This document shows, one piece after another, positions 42,949 through 52,178 of a stretch of DNA of 64,000 nt. How positions within the stretch are numbered: position 1 is the first letter of the stretch; each line of letters starts with the position of its first letter. The stretch is from Flavobacterium sp. N3904. Lineage in GTDB: Bacteria; Bacteroidota; Bacteroidia; Flavobacteriales; Flavobacteriaceae. The notes under the pieces were generated by a model. The model saw only the letters and a program-made list of their open reading frames with translations. It was not told the origin of the DNA and did no database searches. Position numbers and translations under genes: made by a program. Location of the stretch: NCBI RefSeq assembly GCF_025947305.1, contig NZ_CP110009.1, positions 2,211,501-2,275,500 on the forward strand, written 5' to 3'.

Positions 42949-43965
42949 ATGGCAACAAATATTCCTAAACAGGCTATTAATCAATTGAAAAAATTGCTCG
43001 ATAATTTTAAACTTACTGAAGCTATTGAATTATGTTCTAATGAAGCACAAACCCGTAAGTTTTTGATTGAGCCTTTTTTTGAGATGCTAAATTTTGTTTC
43101 AAATGATTTAATACCGGAATATAATGCGGATTTTGGAAATCGTATAAGTCAGAAAATAGATTATGCTATAATTTTAAATAAAAAGGATACTATTTTAATA
43201 GAAGCAAAAAAGTATAATAGTCGTTTAACTGATAAAGAAGCAGGTCAATTAAATGGGTATTTTGGTAATACAAAAAATTCAAAAATTGCAATATTAACAA
43301 ATGGTATAGAATATAGGTTTTATTCAGACGTAATAGACCCAAATGTGATTGATAGTAAACCTTTTTTTATATTTAATTTAAACAGCTATACAGAGAGTGA
43401 TATTGAAACATTAACTAAATTTGATAAGAGGTATATTTTGGTTAAGGAAATTATTCAAACTGCCCAAGAAAGTGTTTTTGTTGAAGACTTTGAGAATGCT
43501 TTGTTAAAAGAACTTCTTGCTCCGTCGAAGGACTTATTGAAAATTATTCATAGAAATATGAATTTCAAGACTAAGTTTAATGATGAAACGCAGAGTAAAA
43601 TGATAAGTTTAATTAATTCCTCATTACTAAAATCACTATACGATAAAAAAGTTATTAATGAATCAAATTCTAATTCATTAGGGGTTGTTACGACAGAGTC
43701 TGAAATTCAAGCATATCATATGATAAGAACACTACTTATTCAAAATAAGAAAGTTCCAAATGAAAGAATTTTTTATAAAGATTTTAAAAGTTTTTTTAAT
43801 ATCAGTATTGATGATAGTACAAAAAAAGTAATCTGCAAATTAATGTTTAGCGATTCTAAAATGAAATTAAGTATTGAAAACAATGAATATTTATTAGAGC
43901 ATTTAGATGATGTATTAAAATACAAGAATGAATTAACGAATAGAGCTTTGTTTTTACTTCAATAA
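42949..43965 (+). CDS. Standalone HsdR N-terminal-type nuclease domain protein
   Basis: 338 residues. A PD-(D/E)xK nuclease of the type I restriction HsdR_N kind: Asp71 (KIDYAIIL), Glu85-Ala-Lys87 (LIEAKKY), and QLNGY (Gln100...Tyr104), in the order seen in HsdR subunits. No helicase motifs follow. The C-terminal half (about 200-338) is helical and unassigned. ATG 42949 is preferred over an in-frame ATG at 42844 that lies in the terminator repeat; a TAGATTTG -7 element (42917-42924) precedes it. There are no HsdM or HsdS neighbours. Possible defence gene. Confidence 0.8.
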   Translation: MATNIPKQAINQLKKLLDNFKLTEAIELCSNEAQTRKFLIEPFFEMLNFVSNDLIPEYNADFGNRISQKIDYAIILNKKDTILIEAKKYNSRLTDKEAGQLNGYFGNTKNSKIAILTNGIEYRFYSDVIDPNVIDSKPFFIFNLNSYTESDIETLTKFDKRYILVKEIIQTAQESVFVEDFENALLKELLAPSKDLLKIIHRNMNFKTKFNDETQSKMISLINSSLLKSLYDKKVINESNSNSLGVVTTESEIQAYHMIRTLLIQNKKVPNERIFYKDFKSFFNISIDDSTKKVICKLMFSDSKMKLSIENNEYLLEHLDDVLKYKNELTNRALFLLQ

Positions 43966-43986
43966 AGATTTTTACGACTAATTTTT

Positions 43987-44022
43987 AAAAGCGTTTCGAT
44001 AGTTTTCGAGACGCTTTTTTTT
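43987..44022 (+). terminator. Terminator after the HsdR-like gene (repeat copy 2)
   Basis: Same hairpin as at 42807-42843, differing only by one extra T in the run (eight instead of seven), and again followed by ATG. Confidence 0.85.
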
Positions 44023-44095
44023 ATGCTTATTTCTGATAAAAATTTAAATCTGCAATAGGCATTAGATTTTATTTGGCAGAGAAGCGCGAAGAATT

Positions 44096-44162
44096 CACAA
44101 AGTCTCGCAAAGTTTTTTAAGCTCAATCTCAAGAACCCATTTTTTCTTTGCGAATCTTTGTG
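44096..44162. repeat. Imperfect 17-bp inverted repeat
   Basis: CACAAAGTCTCGCAAAG (44096-44112) and CTTTGCGAATCTTTGTG (44146-44162), 15 of 17 complementary. CTTTGCGAA...CTTTGTG words recur in flavobacterial intergenic DNA. It lies after the mobA-like gene on the minus strand. Confidence 0.55.
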
Positions 44163-44193
44163 TCTCCTTTGAGTAACTTCGTGAAATTTACTC

Positions 44194-44829
44194 CTATTGT
44201 GGAATTTCCGTTAAATACGTTGCCCAATCTTTTGGAGTATTTAGATTTTTTACGATACTGGAATCGGTTATCGCGATTGTTGTTATTTTTGAAGGATTTA
44301 TTTTTTTGATTTCCAAATCCAATCGGCTACTTTCATCGGTTGGATCTAACGAAAGTAAAAGCTCCCAAAATTCTGAACCCAACTTTATCGGATGACCATT
44401 TTTGCCTTCAAAATTGGGAAGTACAATTTGGTTTTGTTCTTCGATAATGTTTTGTAGTTCGGCAGAGTTCAATATAGGAACGTCAATAGGACTAATGAGT
44501 ACCGATTTGTTTTTGGGAATCTGGTGTAAAACAGTTTGAAGCGTTGAGAAAGAGCCTTGTTCCGGATTTTGGTTTATTAGAACTCTTACTTTTAAATTTT
44601 TATAAAGAACAAAATCCAATTGTGCTTCTTTGATCCATGAAATTGTATTCAAATATTCTTCGGAAAAATAACCCAATCCAATAAAAACTTCGGTTAGGGT
44701 TGAATTAGCAATGCGATTTAATTGTTCCAAAATCCAATAGGTGTTTTGGTATTCGAGCAATCCTTTTGCAACACCCATTCTTTCGGATTTTCCACCAGCC
44801 AGCAATACGAATACGGTATTATTTTCCAT
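44194..44829 (-). CDS. MobA-like nucleotidyltransferase (molybdenum cofactor cytidylyl/guanylyltransferase type)
   Basis: 211 residues. The N-terminal nucleotide-binding loop VFVLLAGGKSERMGVAKGLLEYQNTYW and VLISPIDVPILN are typical of the MobA/MocA group that attaches CMP or GMP to molybdopterin. Its start overlaps the end of the XdhC gene by 11 bp, and both lie behind the molybdenum hydroxylase subunits, so a MocA-type role (cytidylylated cofactor for xanthine dehydrogenase-family enzymes) is most likely. Confidence 0.87.
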   Translation of the reverse strand: MENNTVFVLLAGGKSERMGVAKGLLEYQNTYWILEQLNRIANSTLTEVFIGLGYFSEEYLNTISWIKEAQLDFVLYKNLKVRVLINQNPEQGSFSTLQTVLHQIPKNKSVLISPIDVPILNSAELQNIIEEQNQIVLPNFEGKNGHPIKLGSEFWELLLSLDPTDESSRLDLEIKKINPSKITTIAITDSSIVKNLNTPKDWATYLTEIPQ

Positions 44830-45580
44830 AATAGACTTTCAGTAATTCAGAACCGATGCTTATGGCAATTTCTTTAGGGGAATTACCGCCCAAATCCAAA
44901 CCGATTGGGCAATGAACAGGAGAAATTCCAGCGCTAAAATTCAATTCGTTTATCAATAAATTATTGAATTTATTTTTCTTGGTTTTGCTGCCAATCAATC
45001 CAATGTATTTAGTTTGTTGGTGTAATGCTAAAGCAGTGATTTCAAAATCCAGTTTGTGGTCGTGAGTCAAGATCACAATGTAGCAGTTTGGTCCCCAGTT
45101 TATGGTTTGTTTGTAAAGATCAAAAGGAACAGCACTGTAAGTAACGGTTTGGTCAATTTGAACAGTTTCTCTCCAATTTTCTCGAGTGTCCAAAAGTGTA
45201 ATTGCAAAAGGAGTGTCTTTTAAAACATTGCAAATGGCAACGCCTATATGTCCGGCTCCAAATAAGTATAATTCTGGGGATTGATTCATGGGTTCAATAA
45301 TTAATTCTACTTTTCCGCCGCAGCATTGTTCAAATTCGGGACCTAAAGTATAAGTGGATTCTAAAATTTTATTTTCTTGTATAGCACGAACCGCTTCATC
45401 AATTACCTGAAATTCTAATTTTCCTCCACCAATGGTTCCATATATCTCTTTTTGAAGGGTAACAATCATTTTTGACGCAACTTTGCAAGGAGCTGAACCA
45501 AGAATTTTGGTGACTGTAACGAGTGCAACTGGTTTCTTTTTGCTTTTAAAATCGTGTAATAGTTCAATCCAATTGTTCAT
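44819..45580 (-). CDS. XdhC-family molybdenum hydroxylase maturation factor
   Basis: 253 residues. XdhC N-terminal part: MNNWIELLHDFKSKKKPVALVTVTKILGSAP (two pieces), then IYGTIGGGKLEFQVIDEAV, and a C-terminal Rossmann domain (LYLFGAGHIGVAICNVL, VILTHDHKLDFEI, YIGLIGSKTKK). XdhC proteins bind molybdopterin, promote its sulfuration and insert it. ATG 45580 was chosen: the frame remains open to 45760, but that stretch crosses an intergenic inverted repeat. Follows the large subunit gene. Confidence 0.9.
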   Translation of the reverse strand: MNNWIELLHDFKSKKKPVALVTVTKILGSAPCKVASKMIVTLQKEIYGTIGGGKLEFQVIDEAVRAIQENKILESTYTLGPEFEQCCGGKVELIIEPMNQSPELYLFGAGHIGVAICNVLKDTPFAITLLDTRENWRETVQIDQTVTYSAVPFDLYKQTINWGPNCYIVILTHDHKLDFEITALALHQQTKYIGLIGSKTKKNKFNNLLINELNFSAGISPVHCPIGLDLGGNSPKEIAISIGSELLKVYYGK

Positions 45581-45622
45581 TAAAAATAGGTATTCGTTTG
45601 GGAATTTAATTTTTAAAAAATG

Positions 45623-45731
45623 ACCGCAGATTCGCTGATTTTTTTGAAAAGTGAAATTTGTAATCTTATTAAAAACAATTTGCGCAATTTTGTTGGATGT
45701 GTAATTCATATAAAATCTGCGAATCTGCGGT
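45623..45731. repeat. 19-bp inverted repeat of the ACCGCAGATTCGC family
   Basis: 45623-45641 and 45713-45731 are complementary at 18 of 19 positions. The core resembles a repeat I have seen in other flavobacterial genomes. It occupies the spacer between the hydroxylase large subunit and XdhC genes. Confidence 0.6.
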
Positions 45732-45760
45732 AAAAAAGACTTATGCCTTTGCCTTGTCAA

Positions 45761-47944
45761 TTATACTAAATCGTAATCACTTAACGGTAAATTGTAATAT
45801 CGTTTTCCGGTTAGTTTAAATATCGCATTGACAATAGCAGGTGCAATCACAGGAACACCTGGTTCTCCTACACCAGTAGGTTTTTCGGTGCTTTCTACAA
45901 TTTCGACATGAACCTTTGGAATTTCATTCATACGAATCATTCGATAATCACTGTAGCTATTTTGTTCTATTGCTCCGTCCTTGGCTGTTATTTTGCCGTA
46001 GTAAGCTAATGACATTCCGAAAATAGCAGCGCCTTCCAATTGCGATTTTATAGTGTCCCTATTGACAGCCGTACCACAATCAATAACGGTGTATACATTA
46101 TGTACTCTTATTTTGTCGTCTACCATCGAGACTTCAACTACCGAAGCAACATAGGAATAAAAACTATAATGAAAAGCTATGCCATAAGCGTGTCCTTTGG
46201 GTAATGGTTTTCCCCAATTGGCATTTTTTGCAGCCATTTTGAGAACATTTTTGAGACGTGCGGTATTGTATTTTAGAGGGTCTTTAGTGTCTTCAATACG
46301 GTCATCACCGATTAATTTTAGCCGGAATTCTATTGGGTCTTGTTTTGCTGCATGCGCCAATTCATCGACAAAAACATTGATTGAAAAACCATGCAGTATA
46401 TTAATTACCGATCGCATCCAGCCAATTCGAACCATTGCTGGAGCCTCACCCGATTCAACTTTGAAGTTTTTTATAGCAAAAGGAACATCCGCGGCGCTTG
46501 AAGCTTCCCATCCGGCAGGATAATCGGTGCCTGGCTGAAAGGTTGACATGATCGATGGGAAAGCAGATCGGTGTAGCCAACCTGTAACAGTGCCTTGTGC
46601 ATCTAGCGAAGCTTTCATGTATTGGGAACTTACGGTATGATAATAACCGTGTTTGATGTCATCTTCCCGTGACCAAACTACCTGTACTGGTGCATTGATA
46701 GCTTTGGAAACCATAACGGCTTCTACAATATAGTCCGGTTTTGATTTTCGTCCAAAACCTCCACCCAAAAAGGTGACATTTAAAGTAACTTTATCTATTG
46801 TTGTGCCTAAATACGTAAAAACTTCTTCTCTGGCAGTTTGAGGAGATTGGGTGGGTGCCCAAACTTCGCAAGTATCTCCTTGAACCCAAGCTACAGCATT
46901 GGGAACTTCCATTGGCGCATGTGCTAAATGTGGCAATTGAAAAGTGCTTTCGACAATTTTCGTTGCTTCACTAAATGCTTTGTTTAGATCACCAATTTCT
47001 TTTTCGACTTTTGCTGCTTTATGGACTCTTTCGGTTAATTCGATCATGTATTTCTCCGAATCGTAACCTTCATTTTTGCCGTAATTCCATTTTATTTCCA
47101 GAGCTTCTTTTCCTTTAAAGGCAGCCCAAGTATTGGAAGCAATAACTGCAACTCCTCCGAGTGCCCCAAAAGGTCTTTCGATTCTTGGAATTTCGATTAC
47201 ATCTTCAACACCGCGTATTTTCATGGCAGCGGTTTTGTTGAAAGATTTGACGGTTCCAAAAGTAACGGGACATCTGGCGATAGCTACAACTTTCATGTTG
47301 GGTAATCGTTTGTCGATACCGTAAATAGCGCTTCCGTTTGCAAAATCTTTAACGTCGATGCTTTTTAGGGTTTTACCAATATACTTGAAATCTTTAGGAT
47401 TTTTGTAGCTAATGTTTGTTGGAACGGGCAATGTTTTTACTAAATCGACCAATTCTCCATAACCTATTTTTTTTCCGCTGGAATGGATGATAAAGTGGTT
47501 TTGTGCTATACATTCACTTTCGGGAACTTGCCACGTTTTTGCGGCGGCGGTAATTAGCATCATTCGAGCCATGGCACCCATGGTACGCATGGTTTGATAA
47601 AAATCGGTTACACTTCTGGAACCGTCGGTATTTTGGTCTCCGTATTTGGCATCTCCAACAGCTTGTTTAACCGAAACTCTATTCCAATCGGCATCCATTT
47701 CATCTGCAACGATTGAGGTTAACGAAGTTCTTACTCCGTTACCCATTTCCGAACGAGAAACAGTAATGATTAAGCTTCCATCCGAATTTAATTGTACAAA
47801 CAGATTCGGATTGAATTCGGTTGCAATTCCCGATTCGATGTCTTTAGAAAACAAAGTATAATTGCAGGCTAGGATTAATCCGCCAGACGCCAATCCCATG
47901 TTTTTTATAAAATTCCTGCGACTTATGTTTTGAATTTCACTCAT
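45761..47944 (-). CDS. Molybdopterin-binding large subunit, xanthine dehydrogenase/aldehyde oxidoreductase family (IorB-like)
   Basis: 727 residues. A Tat signal begins the protein (SRRNFIKNMGLASGG), implying folded export. Molybdenum hydroxylase blocks: MGNGVRTSLTSIVADEMDAD, LAHAPMEVPNAVAW, TFLGGGFGRKSKPDYIVEAV, and near the end the active-site Glu motif GVGEPGVPVIAPAIVNA. The domain order fits the isoquinoline 1-oxidoreductase beta-subunit type, acting with a separate 2Fe-2S subunit (encoded 2 bp upstream) and lacking an FAD subunit. Electron acceptor is probably a cytochrome or quinone pathway. Substrate unknown. Confidence 0.92.
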   Translation of the reverse strand: MSEIQNISRRNFIKNMGLASGGLILACNYTLFSKDIESGIATEFNPNLFVQLNSDGSLIITVSRSEMGNGVRTSLTSIVADEMDADWNRVSVKQAVGDAKYGDQNTDGSRSVTDFYQTMRTMGAMARMMLITAAAKTWQVPESECIAQNHFIIHSSGKKIGYGELVDLVKTLPVPTNISYKNPKDFKYIGKTLKSIDVKDFANGSAIYGIDKRLPNMKVVAIARCPVTFGTVKSFNKTAAMKIRGVEDVIEIPRIERPFGALGGVAVIASNTWAAFKGKEALEIKWNYGKNEGYDSEKYMIELTERVHKAAKVEKEIGDLNKAFSEATKIVESTFQLPHLAHAPMEVPNAVAWVQGDTCEVWAPTQSPQTAREEVFTYLGTTIDKVTLNVTFLGGGFGRKSKPDYIVEAVMVSKAINAPVQVVWSREDDIKHGYYHTVSSQYMKASLDAQGTVTGWLHRSAFPSIMSTFQPGTDYPAGWEASSAADVPFAIKNFKVESGEAPAMVRIGWMRSVINILHGFSINVFVDELAHAAKQDPIEFRLKLIGDDRIEDTKDPLKYNTARLKNVLKMAAKNANWGKPLPKGHAYGIAFHYSFYSYVASVVEVSMVDDKIRVHNVYTVIDCGTAVNRDTIKSQLEGAAIFGMSLAYYGKITAKDGAIEQNSYSDYRMIRMNEIPKVHVEIVESTEKPTGVGEPGVPVIAPAIVNAIFKLTGKRYYNLPLSDYDLV

Positions 47945-47946
47945 GA

Positions 47947-48405
47947 TTAGCGATGTTTTTTAAGTTCTACAGTATGTTGAATAGCATTTTTGATGCGTTG
48001 GTACGTGCCACAACGGCAAATATTACCACTCATGGCATCGTCAATATCAGTATCAGAAGGGTTTTTATTGGAGTTGAGTAGGGAAGTAGCGGTTATTAAT
48101 TGCCCTGGTTGACAATAACCACATTGCGGGACATTGAATTCCTCCCAAGATTTTTGTAATAATTGTAAATTTTCAGAAGTTCCTTCAATGGTTGTAATGT
48201 TTTTGCCTTCAACCGTTGAAACAGGAGTTAGACACGAATAAGTAGCGACATTGTCAACAAGTACTTTACAAGCGCCACAAGCACCAATGCCACATCCAAA
48301 TTTGGTTCCCGTGAGTCCGATACTGTCTCTAATAGCCCAAAGCAAAGGCATTTCGGGATCAACATCGATGGTGTATTTTTTTTTGTTTATGAGTAGTGTC
48401 GTCAT
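47947..48405 (-). CDS. 2Fe-2S small subunit of the molybdenum hydroxylase
   Basis: 152 residues with two iron-sulfur sites: plant-type ferredoxin Cys set CGIGACGAC...C (about 39-61) and the helical-bundle set CGYCQPGQ...CRC (about 99-136). It carries electrons from molybdopterin in the large subunit. It has no signal peptide while the large subunit has a Tat signal, so it is probably exported as a passenger. First gene of the operon. Confidence 0.95.
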   Translation of the reverse strand: MTTLLINKKKYTIDVDPEMPLLWAIRDSIGLTGTKFGCGIGACGACKVLVDNVATYSCLTPVSTVEGKNITTIEGTSENLQLLQKSWEEFNVPQCGYCQPGQLITATSLLNSNKNPSDTDIDDAMSGNICRCGTYQRIKNAIQHTVELKKHR

Positions 48406-48995
48406 TTGGATTTCAATTTTGCAATTAGGAAGTTGAAAGTTATGAATTTTTTTGAAATTTTATGAGATGAAATTAACATTGGTTATTATATCGCAGATAG
48501 TTGGTTTATAAAAGCAAAAAAATAGCAGCCATATTTTAAGGATGGTTGCTGTTTTTTCTAAAAATTGAAAGTGATGTTTTTTTTATGATACTATTTTATA
48601 ATCAATTTATAGCGTTCAATACTTTTAGAAGAGATTTGAGAAAGATTATATTTGCTAAAAGGCTTATCGAAATGGTACTCGTTTTTTGGAATATTGTATT
48701 AAATAAAAAAATAAATAACAATAGAATCAATTGCAAACTCATTTAAAAATTAAAAAAGAGCATTCAAAAAGTAAGCTTGCTTAATATTTTTAATGCTCTT
48801 TTTTAATTTTTGTGAACTTCTTGGTATAAAATCCGAACCTTTTATTGAAAAATTGTCAACTCTTAAGCGAGTTGACAAAGGTTTAAAAAGATTCTGTATG
48901 TTTATGAAATAAAAATTAATCTTTGTAAAAATAGAGAGTATTTATATTTCTCTCAACATTGTTGAGTGTTTTAGAAAATTTGCTAACTTGTTCAA
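48406..48995. other. Intergenic region with three hairpins
   Basis: Three stems: AGCAGCCAT/ATGGTTGCT with flanking A- and T-runs (48516-48557); AAAAAAGAGCATT/AATGCTCTTTTTT (48752-48804); and TTGTCAACTC/GAGTTGACAA with a T-run on the minus strand (48853-48878). The last is a good terminator for the CheB-CheR kinase gene. A 66-codon plus-strand frame (48546-48746) lies between the first two; its product is unconvincing, but a small RNA is possible. Confidence 0.55.
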
Positions 48996-51900
48996 TCACG
49001 CTTCAATCAATTCCTGGTTCAAATAAATTATAAATTTTGTACCTACACCCAATTCACTTTCTACAACGATTTTGCCTCCCGCAGCATTAATTATTTTTTT
49101 TGCAAGGTATAAGCCAATGCCACTTCCTTCAATATCTTGATGCAGTCTGCCATAGATATCGAAAATTTTAAGGAGTCCTTTTTCTGAGATTCCAATCCCA
49201 TTGTCAGATATTGTTAAAACGCAGTAATTACCTTCCTGAGATGCCTTGATTGTTATTCCTGGATGTTCTTCACTTCTAAATTTTATGGAGTTACAGATCA
49301 GATTATACAATATACTTCGAATGTTTTTCTTAGAAAAATGAATTTCTTTAATAATAAGTTCCCGTGTAATTTTTGCTTCTGATTCTACGATTTTGTCTTT
49401 CAGACTCCATTCTATATTGTCTAAAATTTCGTTGAGGTCGACTTTCTCTGTTTGAATCATATCGTTTTCTACTTTGGCTATGGTAGATATATCAGTAATC
49501 AGCGCCCGAAATGTCTTGATTGAACTATTGATTATATATAAAAATTCTGAGAAGCTGGAGTCTGATATTTTTGTGTCATTCAACATTTCAATACTGCCTT
49601 CTATATTTCCCAAAGGGGTCAGAAGATCATGTGAAGCAGCATGGATGAAATGGTCTAAATCGGTATTGATACGTATGAGACTCTGGTTCTTTTTGTTGAG
49701 TTCGTATTGCATTTTTTTCAGTTCGGTGATATCGTTAAAAGTAATAATAGCACCATTATTCTTATTGCTTGCCTGAACATAAGGCATTATCATTACTTGG
49801 TACCATTTCTCATTGTTCGTTTCAATTTCCTTACTGATTACAATTCCTTTCTCTAGGACCAACCTAGTGTCTTCAATAATGGTATCAAATTTTATATTTG
49901 TTGATATGTGATTAATCGGGCGCCCAATGTCAGTATCTAGCAAATTAATATGTTTTACTGCGCCAGGTGAAAACTTCATCAATTTCAAATCATTGTCAAT
50001 AAAAAGTTGTCCGTTTAAATTGCTTCTGAAATAGTTATTCAGGTCGTCATTGATTTCCAGTAGTTCTTTATTTTTTAAATGATAATCGGTATTTATAGTG
50101 TGCAACTCTTCATTGACTGATTGCATCTCTTCATTGGTACTTTGCATTTCTTCGTTGGCAGAAATCAACTCCTCATTAAAAGACTGCATATTTTCATTAG
50201 ATGTGTCTAGTTTGTCATAAGTAGCCTGAAGCTTATTTTTGACTTCTTTTAATTCTGCTTCTAATGCTTGAGTATAACTTGTATTATAGGTTACTTCATC
50301 AAATAAAGGGTGTTCGTTTTTTTCTGGGCTAGCTAATTTGTCATCATTAAAAATTACAATCAAACCCTTTTGTTGATCTCCGTCAATTAGAATAGGGTTT
50401 ACGGATAGGCTTACTTTCATTACTGCATTATTATGCTTGACGAATATTCCTTTTACAGTTGCACTTTCTTCATTTTTGAAGGCTTCTTTACTTAACGTAT
50501 TATAGGCCACAGCCAATGCGCGTGGCAATAGTTCTGGCAGGTTTGTATTAAAATTTTTTGCCAGAAGGTATTTTGAGGTATGCCCATACGATTTGATTAC
50601 CGTGTTTTCCTGATCCACACATATAGCTAGATATCCTATCTGATTGGCAAGAGTTGTGTTTATCGTTTCGGTCAAAGTATTATTCGAGCTTTTAGAAACA
50701 TCATTCTTGATAGTTGTGATTTGGCGAAAATTGATGAGTTCAGGCAATGCAAACGTATCAATTCTGGGAGAGCGCTTTTCTTTTAAGCTTTTATAAACAC
50801 GCCATTTTTTATTGATTATTTGCAAATTCTCAATAATGACCAATGGATTTTCACTTGAGCCCAAAAACAGGAAGCCATTTGTTTTAAGTCCGAATAAAAG
50901 CATTTCATATACCTTTTTTTGTAGAATAGGTGTCATATAAATTAACAAATTACGACAGCTAATGAAATGCATATTGCAATAAGGCGGGTTTTTTACCAAA
51001 TCATGTTGCGCAAATATCATCATCTCGCGAATTTCTGGCTTAATTATATAATTGCTTCCATCAAAAGTAAATCGTTGTTTAAGTCGTTTCGGACTAATAC
51101 CCTTTACCCTTTCAGGAGCATAAATTCCTTTACCCGCATGGAGTAATGCAGCCGAATCAATATCGGTTGCAAAAATTTTGACAATAGTGTTCTTAAATTT
51201 TCCTGTTAAGAGCTCTTTTAGCAAAATGGCGATAGAATATGCTTCTTCACCAGTGGCGCAACCCGCTATCCAAAACTTAATTTCATCATGAGGGGAGTGG
51301 TTTTCCAGTATTCTTGGCAAAACTGTATTTTGTATAAATTCAAATGCTTCGGGATCCCGAAAGAAAGAGGTAACACTGATTAGAAAATCTTTTGACAGAG
51401 CATTGACCTCCTCTGGAGTTTCTTTCAAAAAGAGCAAATAATCTTTGAGATTATAAATATTGATCGATGCTGCTCTTCTTTTAGTCCGTCGGACTATGGT
51501 TGTCATTTTATAATCTGAAAAATCGAAAGGCGATTTTTTGTTAATGTATTCGATAATTGCAGTGATATTTTTTTCATCCGATTTAGTGCTTTCCGATAGT
51601 TCGTCATTTTGTTTTACATATGCCTCTATAGCATTGGGCATAAATTGAGGTTCTAGAATATAATCAATCATATCGGTGGCTATTGCATTGACAGGCATAC
51701 TGCTAAATTGGGTTGACTCTGGGTTTCGTGCAATAGTCATTCCGCCAGCTTCTTTTATGGCTTTGATGCCTTCACTTCCATCTGAACCCAATCCTGAAAG
51801 TATAATACCAATCGCTTTTTTGCCATTGTCTGTTGCAAGAGAATTAAAGAAAGTATTTATTGTGAGATGAGGACCGCGTATTTTTTCTTTATCCGTCAAA

Positions 51901-52178
51901 TAGAGTCTATTATTTTTTATAGTCATATACTTATCATTCGGAATAAGGTAAACTATATTGGTGCAAACAGCCATTCCATGCGTAGCTTCCTTAACTAACA
52001 GCCGGCTATGTTTTGATAATAATTCGACCATACGACTTTTAAAATCGGGTGATAAATGCTGTACAATAACATAAGCCACCCCGTCAAGAGGTGTATTTTC
52101 AAAGAATGTATTTATCTCTTCCAAGCCTCCAGCAGAAGCGCCTATTGCAATAATATAGTTGGGTTCTTTGTTAATCAT
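48996..52178 (-). CDS. CheB-CheR-PAS-histidine kinase fusion protein
   Basis: 1060 residues. CheB methylesterase domain (1-190) with the intact triad Ser15 (IGASAGG), His41 (VQHLSPDF) and Asp133 (SGLGSDG). CheR methyltransferase domain (about 210-480): SVTSFFRDPEAFEFI, FWIAGCATGEEAYSIAI, NPPYCNMHFISCRNLLIYM. A PAS-like stretch and coiled coil with repeated N-E-E-M-Q-S units (about 640-710), another PAS region (about 730-850), then a kinase with ASHDLLTPLGNIEG (phospho-His) and ATPase boxes SDNGIGISEKG and GSGIGLYLAKK. No receiver or transmembrane part. A soluble signalling protein not tied to ordinary chemotaxis genes here. Confidence 0.95.
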   Translation of the reverse strand: MINKEPNYIIAIGASAGGLEEINTFFENTPLDGVAYVIVQHLSPDFKSRMVELLSKHSRLLVKEATHGMAVCTNIVYLIPNDKYMTIKNNRLYLTDKEKIRGPHLTINTFFNSLATDNGKKAIGIILSGLGSDGSEGIKAIKEAGGMTIARNPESTQFSSMPVNAIATDMIDYILEPQFMPNAIEAYVKQNDELSESTKSDEKNITAIIEYINKKSPFDFSDYKMTTIVRRTKRRAASINIYNLKDYLLFLKETPEEVNALSKDFLISVTSFFRDPEAFEFIQNTVLPRILENHSPHDEIKFWIAGCATGEEAYSIAILLKELLTGKFKNTIVKIFATDIDSAALLHAGKGIYAPERVKGISPKRLKQRFTFDGSNYIIKPEIREMMIFAQHDLVKNPPYCNMHFISCRNLLIYMTPILQKKVYEMLLFGLKTNGFLFLGSSENPLVIIENLQIINKKWRVYKSLKEKRSPRIDTFALPELINFRQITTIKNDVSKSSNNTLTETINTTLANQIGYLAICVDQENTVIKSYGHTSKYLLAKNFNTNLPELLPRALAVAYNTLSKEAFKNEESATVKGIFVKHNNAVMKVSLSVNPILIDGDQQKGLIVIFNDDKLASPEKNEHPLFDEVTYNTSYTQALEAELKEVKNKLQATYDKLDTSNENMQSFNEELISANEEMQSTNEEMQSVNEELHTINTDYHLKNKELLEINDDLNNYFRSNLNGQLFIDNDLKLMKFSPGAVKHINLLDTDIGRPINHISTNIKFDTIIEDTRLVLEKGIVISKEIETNNEKWYQVMIMPYVQASNKNNGAIITFNDITELKKMQYELNKKNQSLIRINTDLDHFIHAASHDLLTPLGNIEGSIEMLNDTKISDSSFSEFLYIINSSIKTFRALITDISTIAKVENDMIQTEKVDLNEILDNIEWSLKDKIVESEAKITRELIIKEIHFSKKNIRSILYNLICNSIKFRSEEHPGITIKASQEGNYCVLTISDNGIGISEKGLLKIFDIYGRLHQDIEGSGIGLYLAKKIINAAGGKIVVESELGVGTKFIIYLNQELIEA

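Noticed and set aside
45581-45760. N-terminal extension of XdhC
   Set aside because: The frame is open, but it crosses a repeat-family inverted repeat and adds nothing to the XdhC fold; ATG 45580 fits the family start.
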